DNA from: a bacterium
GTDB lineage: Bacteria > Myxococcota > UBA727 > JAUIJE01
Direction of reading: 5' to 3'
Length of the DNA: 64,000 nucleotides
NCBI GenBank assembly: GCA_030431455.1
Contig: JAUIJE010000009.1
Span: forward strand, 1-64,000
Shown: positions 50,690-59,755 of the stretch, in pieces
Layout: every line of letters starts with the position of its first letter
How positions within the stretch are numbered: the stretch's first letter is position 1
The notes under the pieces: generated by a model
Database searches by the model: none
Seen by the model: only the letters and a program-made list of their open reading frames with translations
Told to the model about the DNA's origin: nothing
Translations under genes and position numbers: made by a program

Positions 50690-53218
50690 ATGATTCGAGG
50701 CCAATGGAGTGCCTTCGCGGTTGCGGTCGCGCTCTTCGCGACCAGCGCACAGGCGGAAGACGACCGCCGCATTCACGCGGTGACCGTCGAAAAGACCAGT
50801 GGCATTGCGCTGCAAGACGCGGCCAAGGTCACCATCGCCACCACCGGCGCCCCCGACTTCACCTTGTTCCGGTTGTCGAACCCCACGCGCATCGTGGTGG
50901 ATCTGCCCGGCACCAAGGTCGACGGCGCGCGTCTGCCGGAACGGACCGACAAGTCCGACCTCGTGGCCGCGGTGACCGCGGCGCAATACGAGGGCCAAGC
51001 CGGCGGGGTGGGGCGCGTGGTGCTCGTGCTGCGGGGCAACGTGGAGTTCGACGCCAACGCCTTCGGCAACAGCGTGGTGGTCAGCGTCAAGCGACGCGGC
51101 GCGGCCGCGGCCGACGCGGCGACGCCGGCCCCGGCGGAGAAGCCCGCGCCCGCCGCCGCCGAGGCGAAGGACGACAAGACGGACATCATCGTGCTCGAGG
51201 GCGCGGCCGACGAGCCGGTGAAAAAGGCCAGCCACTTCACCGCCATCGAGGCGAAATCTTCGGGTGGCGGCACGCTGGTGCAGATCAAGACCGACGGCGA
51301 GGTGGAGCGCTACGAGATCCAAGAAGTCGACGATCCGCCGCGCTTGGTGATCGACTTGCTCGGGGTCAAAGCCAAACACCACGTGCGCAAGAACTTCGAC
51401 GCCGCGGCGGTGGCCCGCGCCCGGGTGGGCAAACACCACCGGAAGACCCGCGTGGTCCTCGACGGCCGGGCGGCGGAGCTGCCGCACTACGACGTGGCGT
51501 CCACCGACGAAGGCCTGACCATCTTGTTCGACGGCGTGGCCCGGAAAAGCGCCGGCCCCGCGGTGCCGATCCGAGATCTCTCGATGGAGCAGAAGGACGG
51601 CTTTGTCCGGCTCAAGCTCGACGTCGATCGCGCGGTGGCGGTCCGCACGGTGAAAAACGGCCCGCGCAAAAAGACCATCGCTCTCGACGGGGTCACCCTG
51701 GCCGGGGCCCAGACCCAACTCGCCGACAGCGTCGGCCCGGTGGAGGGCGCGCGCCTGGCCGCGGGCGAACGGGACGGCACCCTTCATCTCGAACTCGACG
51801 TGAACACCGACGTCGAGCACAGCGTGTGGCAGAAGGACGGCGCCCTGTACTGGGACGTGCGTGAAAAGGGCGGCAGCGTCCAGCCCCGGGCCGCGAGCTA
51901 CGCGACCACCATGGCGAGCGCGGCTCACCAAGGCACCGCCGCGCGCCGGTTCAAGGGCAAGAAGATCAACATCGATCTCCAGGACGCGGACATCGTGAAC
52001 GTCATCCGTCTGATCGGCGACGTCAGCGGCAAGAACGTGGTCGTCGGCGAAGACGTGAAGGGCCGCGTGACCATCAAGCTGCGCAACGTGCCTTGGGATC
52101 AAGCCCTGAGCGTCATCTTGCGCACCAAGAGCTTGGGCCAAGAACGCCGCGGCGGGATCATCCGCATCGCCCCGCAACAAAAACTCGACGAGGAACAGAC
52201 CGCGCGCCTCAAGGCGGCCGAGGACCGGGAGAAAAAGCAGCCCACCACGGTGCGGCTCATCCCCGTCAACTACGCGGTGGCCAACGAACTCACCCCCCAG
52301 ATCAAAGAGCTCCTGTCCGACCGCGGCCGGGTCACCTTTGATGAGCGCACCAACGTCATCATCGTCGAGGACGTGCGCGCCAACCTCGACCAAGCCGAAC
52401 AGCTCGTGCGCACCCTCGACACCCAGACCCCCTTGGTCCACATCGAGGCGCGTATGGTCGAAGCCACCACGAGCTTCTCGCGCGCCCTCGGGATCCAATG
52501 GGGCGGGGGCTTGTTCTTCAGCCAACGGGGCGGCAACCCCACCGGCCTGATCTTCCCCAATAACATTGGCCTGGTGGGCGGCGCCGACGATCCCTTGCTG
52601 CAACAGCAGCCCATCGCGGGCGGGTTCGCCCCCACCAACTACGCGGTCAATCTCCCGTCGGAGTCCGTGACCTCATCGGTGGGTCTCAACCTCGGCTCCA
52701 TCGGCAACTACGGCTTCCTCAACGCGCGGCTCTCCGCGGCCGAGACCAACGGCGAAGCCCACACCATCTCGGCCCCGAAGGTGACCACCCTCAACAACAA
52801 GCCCGCCACCATCCGGCAGGGCTTCCAGATCCCGGTCACCACCACCACCCAGAACCAGATCCAGACCACGGTGATCAACGCGGCCCTGCAGATGGAGGTC
52901 ACCCCGCACGTGACCGCCGACGGATCCATCCTGATGGCGGTCAACATCACCAACGATACCCCCCAGTTCAACCAGGACTCGAACGGCATTCCCGTCATCA
53001 ACGGCAAGGCCGTGCAAACGGAGCTGCTCGTGCCCGACGGGGACACCGCGGTCATCGGCGGCATCTTCACCCGCACCTACGGCGAGGTGTACAACCAGAC
53101 GCCGTTTTTGGGTGACATCCCGCTCCTGGGCTGGCTGTTCAAGAACTACCGGGCCCAGGACGAGCGCGGCGAGATGCTGATCTTCATCACCCCCCGGATC
53201 ATCAACCGAACCCAGTGA
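50690..53218 (+). CDS. pilQ: type IV pilus secretin PilQ
   Basis: An 842-residue outer-membrane secretin. The signal peptide ends near AQA-E (residue 23). Two to three AMIN peptidoglycan-binding domains are visible ('FTLFRLSNPTRIVVDLPGTKV', 'YEIQEVDDPPRLVIDLLGVKAK'). An STN/N0 domain follows ('INIDLQDADIVNVIRLIGDVSGKNVVVGEDVKGRVTIKL'), then an N1 domain ('LIPVNYAVANELTPQIKELLSDRGRVTFDERTNVIIVEDV') and the secretin pore with 'GNYGFLNARLSAAETNGEAHTISAPKVTTLNNKPATIRQG' and 'VPDGDTAVIGGIFTRTYGEVYNQTPFLGDIPLLGWLFK'. AGGAG with 8-base spacing supports the ATG at 50690. Confidence 0.95.
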   Translation: MIRGQWSAFAVAVALFATSAQAEDDRRIHAVTVEKTSGIALQDAAKVTIATTGAPDFTLFRLSNPTRIVVDLPGTKVDGARLPERTDKSDLVAAVTAAQYEGQAGGVGRVVLVLRGNVEFDANAFGNSVVVSVKRRGAAAADAATPAPAEKPAPAAAEAKDDKTDIIVLEGAADEPVKKASHFTAIEAKSSGGGTLVQIKTDGEVERYEIQEVDDPPRLVIDLLGVKAKHHVRKNFDAAAVARARVGKHHRKTRVVLDGRAAELPHYDVASTDEGLTILFDGVARKSAGPAVPIRDLSMEQKDGFVRLKLDVDRAVAVRTVKNGPRKKTIALDGVTLAGAQTQLADSVGPVEGARLAAGERDGTLHLELDVNTDVEHSVWQKDGALYWDVREKGGSVQPRAASYATTMASAAHQGTAARRFKGKKINIDLQDADIVNVIRLIGDVSGKNVVVGEDVKGRVTIKLRNVPWDQALSVILRTKSLGQERRGGIIRIAPQQKLDEEQTARLKAAEDREKKQPTTVRLIPVNYAVANELTPQIKELLSDRGRVTFDERTNVIIVEDVRANLDQAEQLVRTLDTQTPLVHIEARMVEATTSFSRALGIQWGGGLFFSQRGGNPTGLIFPNNIGLVGGADDPLLQQQPIAGGFAPTNYAVNLPSESVTSSVGLNLGSIGNYGFLNARLSAAETNGEAHTISAPKVTTLNNKPATIRQGFQIPVTTTTQNQIQTTVINAALQMEVTPHVTADGSILMAVNITNDTPQFNQDSNGIPVINGKAVQTELLVPDGDTAVIGGIFTRTYGEVYNQTPFLGDIPLLGWLFKNYRAQDERGEMLIFITPRIINRTQ

Positions 53219-53278
53219 GCGGCCGGCTTTTGCCCCGCGGTTTGAGCTGTTAAACTTCAATCAGCCAGGAGAGCACGC

Positions 53279-54073
53279 ATGCGTCACCTGAAAGCATCCC
53301 TTCTCGCTGCCATGGCAGCCACCGTCCCCCTCGCCAGCGCCGGCTGTGCGGATTGGGTCGGCATGGACCAAGGCATGATCGTCATCGAGGGCGCCATCCT
53401 CGCCAAGAACGGCACCCAGGGGTGCACCAACACCACCACCGACCCCTTCGTGTCCGGTGGGGTGCTCGATGTCGCCATCGCCCAGACCTACACCATGGGC
53501 ATGGTGGTGCGGACCAACCTGCCCGCCACGGTCAACACGCAGATCCTCCAGCAGGAGCGGCTGCGCAGCTTCAACTACCCCAACTACGGCAACGCCGACT
53601 CCAACACCGTGCTGATCAACCAAGCCCGGGTGTTCTACACCGACGGCGACAACGGCGACTACGTCGCCCCCCTGCCCACCGACGAGCCCAACTGGCTCAA
53701 CATCGAGTCGCCAACCCGCGAGCGGCGGACCCAAGCCTCGACCACGGTGTTCAACGAGCAGACCTCCCTCGGCAACAACAACGTGATGTTCATCCCCGCG
53801 ATCACCCGGGAGGAATCGATCACCATCGGCGAGCTGTACGAAGACGACTTCAACAACAACCCGAACTTCGCCAAGTCTCTCGTGGTCAACGTGACCCTCG
53901 ACGGGACCACCAGCGGCGGCGGCTTTGTGCAGTCCCCGACCTTCAGCTACCCCATCACCATCTGCCGCAACTGCATCATTCCCCAGGTGGTCAACTGCGC
54001 CGCGGACGAAGAACTGCTCCCCGCGGACAACTGCGCCCTGGTGGGGCAAGACGCGCCGCTGACTTGCCAGTGA
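53279..54073 (+). CDS. hypothetical lipoprotein downstream of pilQ
   Basis: A 264-residue protein with leader MRHLKASLLAAMAATVPLASAGC (lipobox SAGC). The mature part is rich in Asn, Thr and Gln, with strand-like stretches ('LDVAIAQTYTMGMVVRTNLPA', 'SITIGELYEDDFNNNPNFAKSLVVNVTLDGT') and a Cys cluster near the end ('ITICRNCIIPQVVNCAADEELLPADNC'). AGGAGA 6 bases before the ATG. I do not recognise a family; proximity to pilQ is suggestive but not proof of a pilus role. Confidence 0.65.
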   Translation: MRHLKASLLAAMAATVPLASAGCADWVGMDQGMIVIEGAILAKNGTQGCTNTTTDPFVSGGVLDVAIAQTYTMGMVVRTNLPATVNTQILQQERLRSFNYPNYGNADSNTVLINQARVFYTDGDNGDYVAPLPTDEPNWLNIESPTRERRTQASTTVFNEQTSLGNNNVMFIPAITREESITIGELYEDDFNNNPNFAKSLVVNVTLDGTTSGGGFVQSPTFSYPITICRNCIIPQVVNCAADEELLPADNCALVGQDAPLTCQ

Positions 54074-54100
54074 TGGCCCCCCTGGCGGAGACTGCTTTCC

Positions 54101-54460
54101 ATGTTTGGTGAACTTCTCGACCGCGTGCTGCAAAACACGCCCGGCGCCGTGGCCGTGACCCTGATGGGCTTCGACGGCATCGCCATCGACTCGCGCGAAG
54201 TGCCCGCCCCCGGCGGGGACTGGCAGGGCACAGCGATCGAACTCGGCAACATCGCCACCCAGCTCAAGCGCATCTCCGAAGGTCTCGGCACCGGCGACAT
54301 CGAGGAGTTCACCGTGCAAACGGGCGCGCTCACCACCGTGTTGCGGCCGCTCACCGACGAGTATTTCGTGGCGCTCTCGATGAGCAAAAACGCCAACGCG
54401 GGCAAGGGCCGGTACCTGTTGCGCGTCGTCGGCCCCAAGCTCAAGCAAGAGCTCGTGTGA
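54101..54460 (+). CDS. roadblock/LC7-domain protein (MglB-like)
   Basis: A 119-residue protein of the roadblock fold: 'MFGELLDRVLQNTPGAVAVTLMGFDGIAIDSREV', 'AIELGNIATQLKRISEGLGTGDIEEFTVQTGALTTVLRPLTDEYFVALSMSK'. In Myxococcota such proteins act as GTPase-activating or scaffold partners of MglA-type GTPases in polarity and motility. No MglA gene is adjacent. The aroQ start follows 1 base after the stop, and efp after that. Confidence 0.85.
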   Translation: MFGELLDRVLQNTPGAVAVTLMGFDGIAIDSREVPAPGGDWQGTAIELGNIATQLKRISEGLGTGDIEEFTVQTGALTTVLRPLTDEYFVALSMSKNANAGKGRYLLRVVGPKLKQELV

Positions 54461-54461
54461 C

Positions 54462-54917
54462 GTGAGCGACCAACGCCCGGTCGTCGACGTCATCAACGGA
54501 CCCAACCTCAACTTGCTCGGTCGTCGTGAAGTCGACGTCTACGGCAAGGCGACCCTCGCCGACGTCGAGGCCCGCCTGCTCTCCCTGGCCGACGGGTGCG
54601 GGGTGGCGTGCACCTTTTTTCAGTCCAATTCCGAAGGCGCGCTCATCGACCGTTTGCACGCCGCCCTCGACGGGGCGCAGGGTGTGCTCCTCAACGCCGG
54701 GGCCTACGCGCACACCTCGTTGGCGCTGGCCGATGCGATCCGCAGCATCGCCCCGCTCCCCGTGGTCGAGGTCCACCTGACCAACACCGCCGCGCGGGGC
54801 GGGCTTCGCGATCCGGCGCCCGTCGGGGCCGCGTGCTGGGGCCGGGTCGAGGGGTTCGGCACCACCAGCTACGAACTCGCGCTGCGCGCGCTCGCCGGGC
54901 GCCTCGCCGGGGGGTGA
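54462..54917 (+). CDS. aroQ: type II 3-dehydroquinate dehydratase
   Basis: A 151-residue shikimate-pathway enzyme. Motifs: 'INGPNLNLLGRREVDVYG' (flexible lid with the catalytic Arg and Tyr), 'FFQSNSEGALIDRLHAAL' (family Asn; the usual N-H-E-G or N-x-E-G is N-S-E-G), 'LNAGAYAHTSLALADAI' (where NPGA is common) and the catalytic His in 'VVEVHLTNTAAR'. The 'ARGGLRDPAPVG' segment departs from the usual 'REPFRHHS', so substrate-loop details differ. GTG start immediately after the roadblock stop. Confidence 0.9.
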   Translation: MSDQRPVVDVINGPNLNLLGRREVDVYGKATLADVEARLLSLADGCGVACTFFQSNSEGALIDRLHAALDGAQGVLLNAGAYAHTSLALADAIRSIAPLPVVEVHLTNTAARGGLRDPAPVGAACWGRVEGFGTTSYELALRALAGRLAGG

Positions 54918-54971
54918 CCCCTTTTGCGCGGGGGAAAAGTCTGACATGCCCCAGTCCGTCAAGGAGTGGCC

Positions 54972-55529
54972 ATGTTTACGACGAGCGATTTTCGGCGCGG
55001 CCTGCGCGTTCAGTACGAGGGGCAGCCCTACGTCATCACCGAGTTCCAGCACCACAAGCCCGGCAAGGGCGCCGCGGTGACGCGCACCAAAATGAAGAAC
55101 CTCATCACCGGGCAGGTCATCGACCCGACCTTCCGCTCCGGGGACAAGGTCGAAAAGCCGGACCTCGAAGAAAAGACGACCCAGTACCTCTACAACGACG
55201 GTGAGACGTACCACTTCATGGACCCGGTCTCCTACGAGCAGTACGAGATCAACAAGTCCACCCTCGGCGACTGCACCAACTTCATGACCGACAACATGGA
55301 GTGTGAGGTGCTGTTCTACGAGGGCAAAGCCATCAGCATCGAACTGCCGAACCACGTCGTCCTCGAGGTCACCGAGTGCGACCCCGCGGTGAAAGGCGAC
55401 ACCGTCCAGGGCGCGTCCAAGCCCGCGATCGTGCAGACCGGCTACAAGGTCATGGTGCCGCTGTTCATCAATGAGGGCGACAAGCTGCGGATCGACACCA
55501 GGACCGGTGACTACATCGAACGCGCCTGA
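54972..55529 (+). CDS. efp: translation elongation factor P
   Basis: A 185-residue three-domain EF-P that relieves ribosome stalling at polyproline. The domain I loop is 'EFQHHKPGKGAAVTRTK', with Lys32 at the position modified in other bacteria (E. coli Lys34). 'NLITGQVIDPTFRSGDKVE', 'YNDGETYHFMDPVSYEQYEI' and the C-terminal 'GYKVMVPLFINEGDKLRIDTRTGDYIERA' are hallmarks. AAGGAG with 5-base spacing sets the ATG at 54972. No epmA/epmB modification gene is adjacent. Confidence 0.96.
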   Translation: MFTTSDFRRGLRVQYEGQPYVITEFQHHKPGKGAAVTRTKMKNLITGQVIDPTFRSGDKVEKPDLEEKTTQYLYNDGETYHFMDPVSYEQYEINKSTLGDCTNFMTDNMECEVLFYEGKAISIELPNHVVLEVTECDPAVKGDTVQGASKPAIVQTGYKVMVPLFINEGDKLRIDTRTGDYIERA

Positions 55530-55590
55530 GGCGTTTCCCGCGCTTTCCCCGGAGGGTCGTGGCGCTGGCCGGGCGACGAGACTGCGTCGC

Positions 55591-55776
55591 TTACAGCTCG
55601 ATGATGATGACGCGGGGGGGCTCGGCTTCGTCCGCGGGGGGCTCCGCCGGGAGGGGCTCGGGAGCGTGCAGGGGCAGACGCAACGCCGGGCGCTCGTCGG
55701 GCACGATGCGCTCGAGCTCGTCGATGATGAACGCGTCGGGGACGCGGTCGAACCAAGTGGGGTGCGTGGTGAGCAT
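55591..55776 (-). CDS. small acidic hypothetical protein (61 aa)
   Basis: A 61-residue frame on the minus strand between efp and the Rsm22 gene: 'MLTTHPTWFDRVPDAFIIDE' opening, a Pro/Glu-rich middle and a hydrophobic end 'PPRVIIIEL'. The pattern R-P-A-L-R-L-P-L followed by Pro/Glu and a terminal V-I-I-I-x-L resembles small uncharacterised proteins of Myxococcota that I recall only loosely. Composition is coherent for a real protein, but there is no strong ribosome-binding site. Confidence 0.5.
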   Translation of the reverse strand: MLTTHPTWFDRVPDAFIIDELERIVPDERPALRLPLHAPEPLPAEPPADEAEPPRVIIIEL

Positions 55777-55797
55777 GTGGTCAGATCGTAGCCACTC

Positions 55798-56787
55798 GTG
55801 GCCCGCGGACAACGCGCGGTGAGCGCGGTCGAGGGACGGCTGCAGACCGTCGCCCAGGTGGCGCACGACGTGGCCCAGGGCCTTGGTCGGGGCGCCCTGC
55901 CGCGCGATGTCGGGCGTTTGGTCGGCCTGCTCACCGGGCGCAGGCGCGACCGGGCGGCCGATTACATGAATGATCCCGGGCTGTTGCGCGCCTACGTGGC
56001 GCTCTACCTGCCCAAAAACGCGGCCCGGGTGGCATTGCTTCTGGAAAAGGTCCGCGCCGAACATCACCTTCGCTCCTTGCCGGAGGCCCCGCGCGTGCTG
56101 GACATCGGAGCGGGGCCCCTCAGTGGACTTATCGGGGCTTGGGCCGCGTTCGGTGCGCTCGCGGACTGCTCCGCCCTGGATCGCAGCCGGCGGGCCCTGA
56201 GCGCCGGACAGGACGTGTGGGCGGCTTTGCCGACGGGGGCCCGGGTCCGGACCAAGGCGTGCGACCTCCGCGACAAACAATGGCCGCTGCCCGCGAGCGC
56301 CCAGTACGACCTGGTGCTCGCGGCCAATGTGCTCAACGAGCTGCCCCCCACCGGCCGGGCCCGGCGCGTGCTCGGCTGGCTGTCGCACAGCGGGGCCGAG
56401 GCCATGGTCCTGATCGAGCCGGGCACGCGGTTGATGAGCCGCGCGGTGATGGCTTTGCGCGACGAGCTGGTGGCCGGGGGCGCGCACGTCGCCGCCCCGT
56501 GTCCGGTGCAGAATCATTGTCCCTTGCTGGACACCCGCGATTGGTGCCACACCGCTCTGCACCATGAGCGGCCCGAGACCGTGCGCAAACTCGAGCGGTC
56601 CGCGCGCATCAAGCCCGGGCCGCTCCTGCTCAGCTACATTGTGGTGACCCGCGCCCCGGCGCACCCGGTGGGGCGACGGGTGGTGAGCGGGGTGCTCGAC
56701 GGGGGGCAGCAACAGGTGTGCGGTCCGGACGGCTTGGTGACAATGAAGCTGCGCGGCGCCCGCCGCGGCGACGCCCTTCGGGCCTAG
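55798..56787 (+). CDS. Rsm22-family small ribosomal subunit methyltransferase
   Basis: A 329-residue SAM-dependent protein of the Rsm22/METTL17 family. SAM motif I is 'RVLDIGAGPLSGLIGAWAAFG', followed by 'ALDRSRRALSAG', 'YDLVLAANVLNELPPTGRARRV' and 'EAMVLIEPGT'. The cysteine set 'CPVQNHCPLLDTRDWCH' is the iron-sulfur/metal motif typical of the family ('CPH--CPL----WCH'). It is likely to bind the ribosomal small subunit; catalytic activity is uncertain for some family members. The GTG start at 55798 is the first after an in-frame stop and may not be exact. Confidence 0.85.
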   Translation: MARGQRAVSAVEGRLQTVAQVAHDVAQGLGRGALPRDVGRLVGLLTGRRRDRAADYMNDPGLLRAYVALYLPKNAARVALLLEKVRAEHHLRSLPEAPRVLDIGAGPLSGLIGAWAAFGALADCSALDRSRRALSAGQDVWAALPTGARVRTKACDLRDKQWPLPASAQYDLVLAANVLNELPPTGRARRVLGWLSHSGAEAMVLIEPGTRLMSRAVMALRDELVAGGAHVAAPCPVQNHCPLLDTRDWCHTALHHERPETVRKLERSARIKPGPLLLSYIVVTRAPAHPVGRRVVSGVLDGGQQQVCGPDGLVTMKLRGARRGDALRA

Positions 56788-56794
56788 AGCACGT

Positions 56795-57874
56795 TTAGTG
56801 CTTCGTCATGGTGGGGATGGTGAGCGCGACCTCGGTGTCGTCGTGCTCGGATTCTGCCGGGAGCGCGGGCAGGCCCAGGGTCTGGGTCTCTTCGACGTCG
56901 ACGGGTTTGGGCCGGAGTGAGCCCACCGCGGCCACCAGGGCGCGGCGCAGGCCCGCGCTGTCGAGCTCAAACAGGCGCAGCCGGCGCTCGGCGTCGGACG
57001 CGAGGCAGAACAACGAGCCCTCGCAGGGCACGAAGGTGGTCTCGCGCATCAACCATTCGCCGTCGCCGAAGTCGTAGCGCACGAACGTGGTGCGTTCGAG
57101 CCGTTCGTGCGCCCGGGCGAAATCCACGAGCAGAGGCCGGAGCTTGAGCGCCTTTGGCTCGTCAAAGAGCACGCCTTTGTCGACGAGGCCGCGCAGCGCC
57201 TGGTCCCACAACGGGTCGGCGGACAGCTTGGCCGACCCCGCGCGCACCGGTCGGGTTCGGGCCCCGGCGCGCCGCACGTTCAGCATGTGCATCAGGCCGC
57301 TCGGGGAGCGGTGGGCCTGGTCTTGGGGGGCGGGGCCGAGCAGGGAGTCGATCAGGCGCTTGGGCACCCGGAGGGCGGCCGCGTCGGGGTCGGTCTTGGC
57401 CTTGCGCAACAACAGCGCGAACGCCGCGTACTCCAGCGAGGTCAACGACACCTCGAACAACGGTCCTTTGGCCCGCCGCGGGACCATGCGCCGGGCCAGG
57501 AATTCGACCAGCTCGTCCTGGTCGAGGTCGGGACCGAGGGCGTGTCCGCCATCGCCGTGCACGTACTGCACCGCGATCTCGTCGAGCAGATAGAAATCGC
57601 TTTGGCGCGGTGACCCGTCCTCGGTGCTCACCACGACCACCCGGGCGTCGCACTCGGTCACCGGGGCCAGGCGGTTGAGCGCCTCGTCGGTGACGCGAAA
57701 ACCGCGGGGGTCGAGGGCCTGCTTTTTGATCAGCGACCGGTAACTCTCCTCGTAGTCGCGCGGGGCACGGCGCTCCTCCTCGAGGTAATGCAGGGGCGAC
57801 TCCTCGACGAAGTAGAGGTCACACGTGTAGCGGAGGAGCGCGATTTCGTCGTCGTCGAGAACGAGGAACGCCAT
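56795..57874 (-). CDS. hypothetical protein in the sctU neighbourhood
   Basis: A 359-residue cytoplasmic protein that I do not recognise. The start 'MAFLVLDDDEIALLRYTCDLYFVEESPLHYLEEE' and the later 'KGPLFEVSLTSLEYAAFALLLRKAKTDPDAAALRVPKRLIDSLLG' suggest a mixed fold, with a conserved-looking 'TFVRYDFGDGEWLMRETTFVPCEGSLFCLAS' near the C terminus. No signal peptide or membrane segment. It lies 9 bp downstream of the Pro-rich gene on the same strand; both are divergent from sctU, so a role in secretion is inferred from position only. Confidence 0.6.
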   Translation of the reverse strand: MAFLVLDDDEIALLRYTCDLYFVEESPLHYLEEERRAPRDYEESYRSLIKKQALDPRGFRVTDEALNRLAPVTECDARVVVVSTEDGSPRQSDFYLLDEIAVQYVHGDGGHALGPDLDQDELVEFLARRMVPRRAKGPLFEVSLTSLEYAAFALLLRKAKTDPDAAALRVPKRLIDSLLGPAPQDQAHRSPSGLMHMLNVRRAGARTRPVRAGSAKLSADPLWDQALRGLVDKGVLFDEPKALKLRPLLVDFARAHERLERTTFVRYDFGDGEWLMRETTFVPCEGSLFCLASDAERRLRLFELDSAGLRRALVAAVGSLRPKPVDVEETQTLGLPALPAESEHDDTEVALTIPTMTKH

Positions 57875-57883
57875 CGGTGCCGA

Positions 57884-58528
57884 TCAGCCCTCGTTGGTGC
57901 CCTGCAACAGGGCAGCGGTGGCTTGGGCGAGTTGGCCGGCGCGCCCCGCGAGGGTGCTGCCGAAGTCATTGGCCCCGGCCCCGGCGGGGATTTGAATCCG
58001 CTGCACAAAGCCCGCGCCGTGGGGGGTGAGGCCGAGGGCTTGGTCGACCTGGGCCAGCGGGGTGGACGCGGGCGGCTCGGGCGTCGTGGCCTTGGCCACG
58101 GGGGCGGCCAAGAAGGCCCGGCGGCGGCGCATCGTGCTTCGTTTTTGGCGCAGCTGCCGGTGTCGCCGGCGGAGCTTGGACAGGTCGCCGTCGACGCTGG
58201 CGCGCGCCTCGGGCCCGAAGTCACCCGCGAACAAGGTCTCTTTGTGGCCCGCGATGTCCGCGCCCAGGGTGTCGAGCTTCTGGTCGGTCTCGGCCAGAGA
58301 GCGCTGGTAGATCGCGTCCATTTTGTGGGCGTCGCTGGCCCGCGCGGGCGCCCCCGCGGGGGGACCGGCGGAAAACGGCGCGGTCGGCGTGGGGTCGTGC
58401 AGCACGAACTCGTCGTCGGTGCTGACCGGGGCAGGGGTCTCGGGGCCCGTGACCTCCGCCGCGGCCTGAGACGGGGCCGGTTGCTCGATGCGGGTCGGGG
58501 GGTTGCTGCCGGGCTTTTTGATCTTCAT
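57884..58528 (-). CDS. hypothetical Pro/Ala-rich protein in the sctU neighbourhood
   Basis: A 214-residue protein: a disordered Pro/Ser/Thr-rich N-terminal 80 residues, a coiled-coil middle ('HKMDAIYQRSLAETDQKLDTLGADI', 'LSKLRRRHRQLRQKRSTMRRRRAFL') and a helical C terminus ('DFGSTLAGRAGQLAQATAALLQG'). Small coiled-coil proteins with such disordered ends are common among type III secretion stalk, needle-length or chaperone proteins, but there is no specific signature. Its start is 93 bp from the divergent sctU start. Confidence 0.6.
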   Translation of the reverse strand: MKIKKPGSNPPTRIEQPAPSQAAAEVTGPETPAPVSTDDEFVLHDPTPTAPFSAGPPAGAPARASDAHKMDAIYQRSLAETDQKLDTLGADIAGHKETLFAGDFGPEARASVDGDLSKLRRRHRQLRQKRSTMRRRRAFLAAPVAKATTPEPPASTPLAQVDQALGLTPHGAGFVQRIQIPAGAGANDFGSTLAGRAGQLAQATAALLQGTNEG

Positions 58529-58621
58529 GACGTGGCCCTTCTAGCGCAGAATCGCCTGGTTTGGCGGGGGGCTGATGTCCCCGTTTCCAGCGTTCTTGTA
58601 TCGTACGGACCGAGGTGCGCA

Positions 58622-59686
58622 GTGGGCGACGGCGGGACAGGCGAAAAAACCGAAGAGCCCACCCCGCAGAAGCTGCGGCAGGCCCGTGAGAAGGGCAACG
58701 TCGCCAAGAGCCAGGACATCATCCAATCCGCGGGCTTCGCGGGCGTGTTCGCGGTGCTCGGATTGACCCTGGCCGGGCTCGGCCAGACGATGATGGACTT
58801 TTACATCTCGGCGTTCGAGGCCGCGACCCGCAAGGGCGACCTGCCGACGGTGGTGAAGATCACCGAGGACGCGGTGTGGTTCATCGTGCAGAACACGATG
58901 CCGGTGCTGGGGGCGGCGTTTTTGTTTGCCGCCGCGGGCAACTACGCCCAGGTCGGCTTCCTGTTCACCGTGCACCCGCTCAAGCCCGACGTGAAAAAGC
59001 TCAACCCCATCTCGGGGATCAAGCAGCTGTTCAGCAAAAAGAAGCTCGTGGAGCTGCTCAAGCAGTTCGTGAAGTTCGGGCTGGTCAGCTACGTGACGTA
59101 CGGGGCGATCGAGTCGTCGGTCCGGGACGTGATCCTGGCGGCGCGGCTGGACATGATGGCGGCCATCCAGGTCGGCAGCGAAATTTTATATAATATTTCC
59201 GTACGGGTCGCGTTCTTGTTCTTCGTGGTCGGGGTCGCCGATTTCTTCTGGCAAAGGCACGCCCACAAAAAAGATATGATGATGTCGAAGTACGACGTCA
59301 AACAGGAATACAAGCAGTCCGAAGGGGACCCGCAACAAAAAGCTGAGCGCAAGGCCCTGGCCGAAGAGCTCATCATGCACGGGAGTCAACAAAACGTGTC
59401 CAACGCCGACGCTGTGATCACCAACCCCGCGCACATTGCGGTGGCGATCAAATACGAAAAAGAGAAGGGCGGCGCCCCGCGCGTGGTGGCCAAAGGCCTC
59501 CGCAAGAACGCCGACAAGATCAAAGACATCGCCCGCGAGGCCGGTGTGCCCATCCTGCGCAACGTCCCGCTGGCCCAGGCGCTCAACAAGCTCGACCTCG
59601 ACGAAGAGATCCCCGAGGAGCTGTTCGAGGCCGTGGCCGAGGTGCTCAACTTCGTCTACGAACTCAAGGAACAAGGAAAAGTATAG
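58622..59686 (+). CDS. SctU/FlhB-type type III export switch protein
   Basis: A 354-residue member of the FlhB/YscU family, the autocleaving specificity switch of type III export. It has the N-terminal 'EKTEEPTPQKLRQAREKGNVAKSQD', four hydrophobic segments (about residues 36-60, 90-115, 140-165 and 190-215), the linker 'KKDMMMSKYDVKQEYKQSEGDP' and the cytoplasmic domain with N268-P-A-H271 in 'VITNPAHIAVAIKYEKEKGG'. The canonical sequence is NPTH; here Thr is Ala. The C-terminal 'GVPILRNVPLAQALNKLD' and 'EIPEELFEAVAEVLNFVYEL' match the family. GTG 58622 with GAGG 6 bases upstream. No other export-apparatus gene is within the window. Confidence 0.92.
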   Translation: MGDGGTGEKTEEPTPQKLRQAREKGNVAKSQDIIQSAGFAGVFAVLGLTLAGLGQTMMDFYISAFEAATRKGDLPTVVKITEDAVWFIVQNTMPVLGAAFLFAAAGNYAQVGFLFTVHPLKPDVKKLNPISGIKQLFSKKKLVELLKQFVKFGLVSYVTYGAIESSVRDVILAARLDMMAAIQVGSEILYNISVRVAFLFFVVGVADFFWQRHAHKKDMMMSKYDVKQEYKQSEGDPQQKAERKALAEELIMHGSQQNVSNADAVITNPAHIAVAIKYEKEKGGAPRVVAKGLRKNADKIKDIAREAGVPILRNVPLAQALNKLDLDEEIPEELFEAVAEVLNFVYELKEQGKV

Positions 59687-59755
59687 GAAAATCAATGCCT
59701 TGAAGGGCCGCAACGCCCCCCGAGGATCTCCGATACTCGTCCTGGAGGAATTCAC

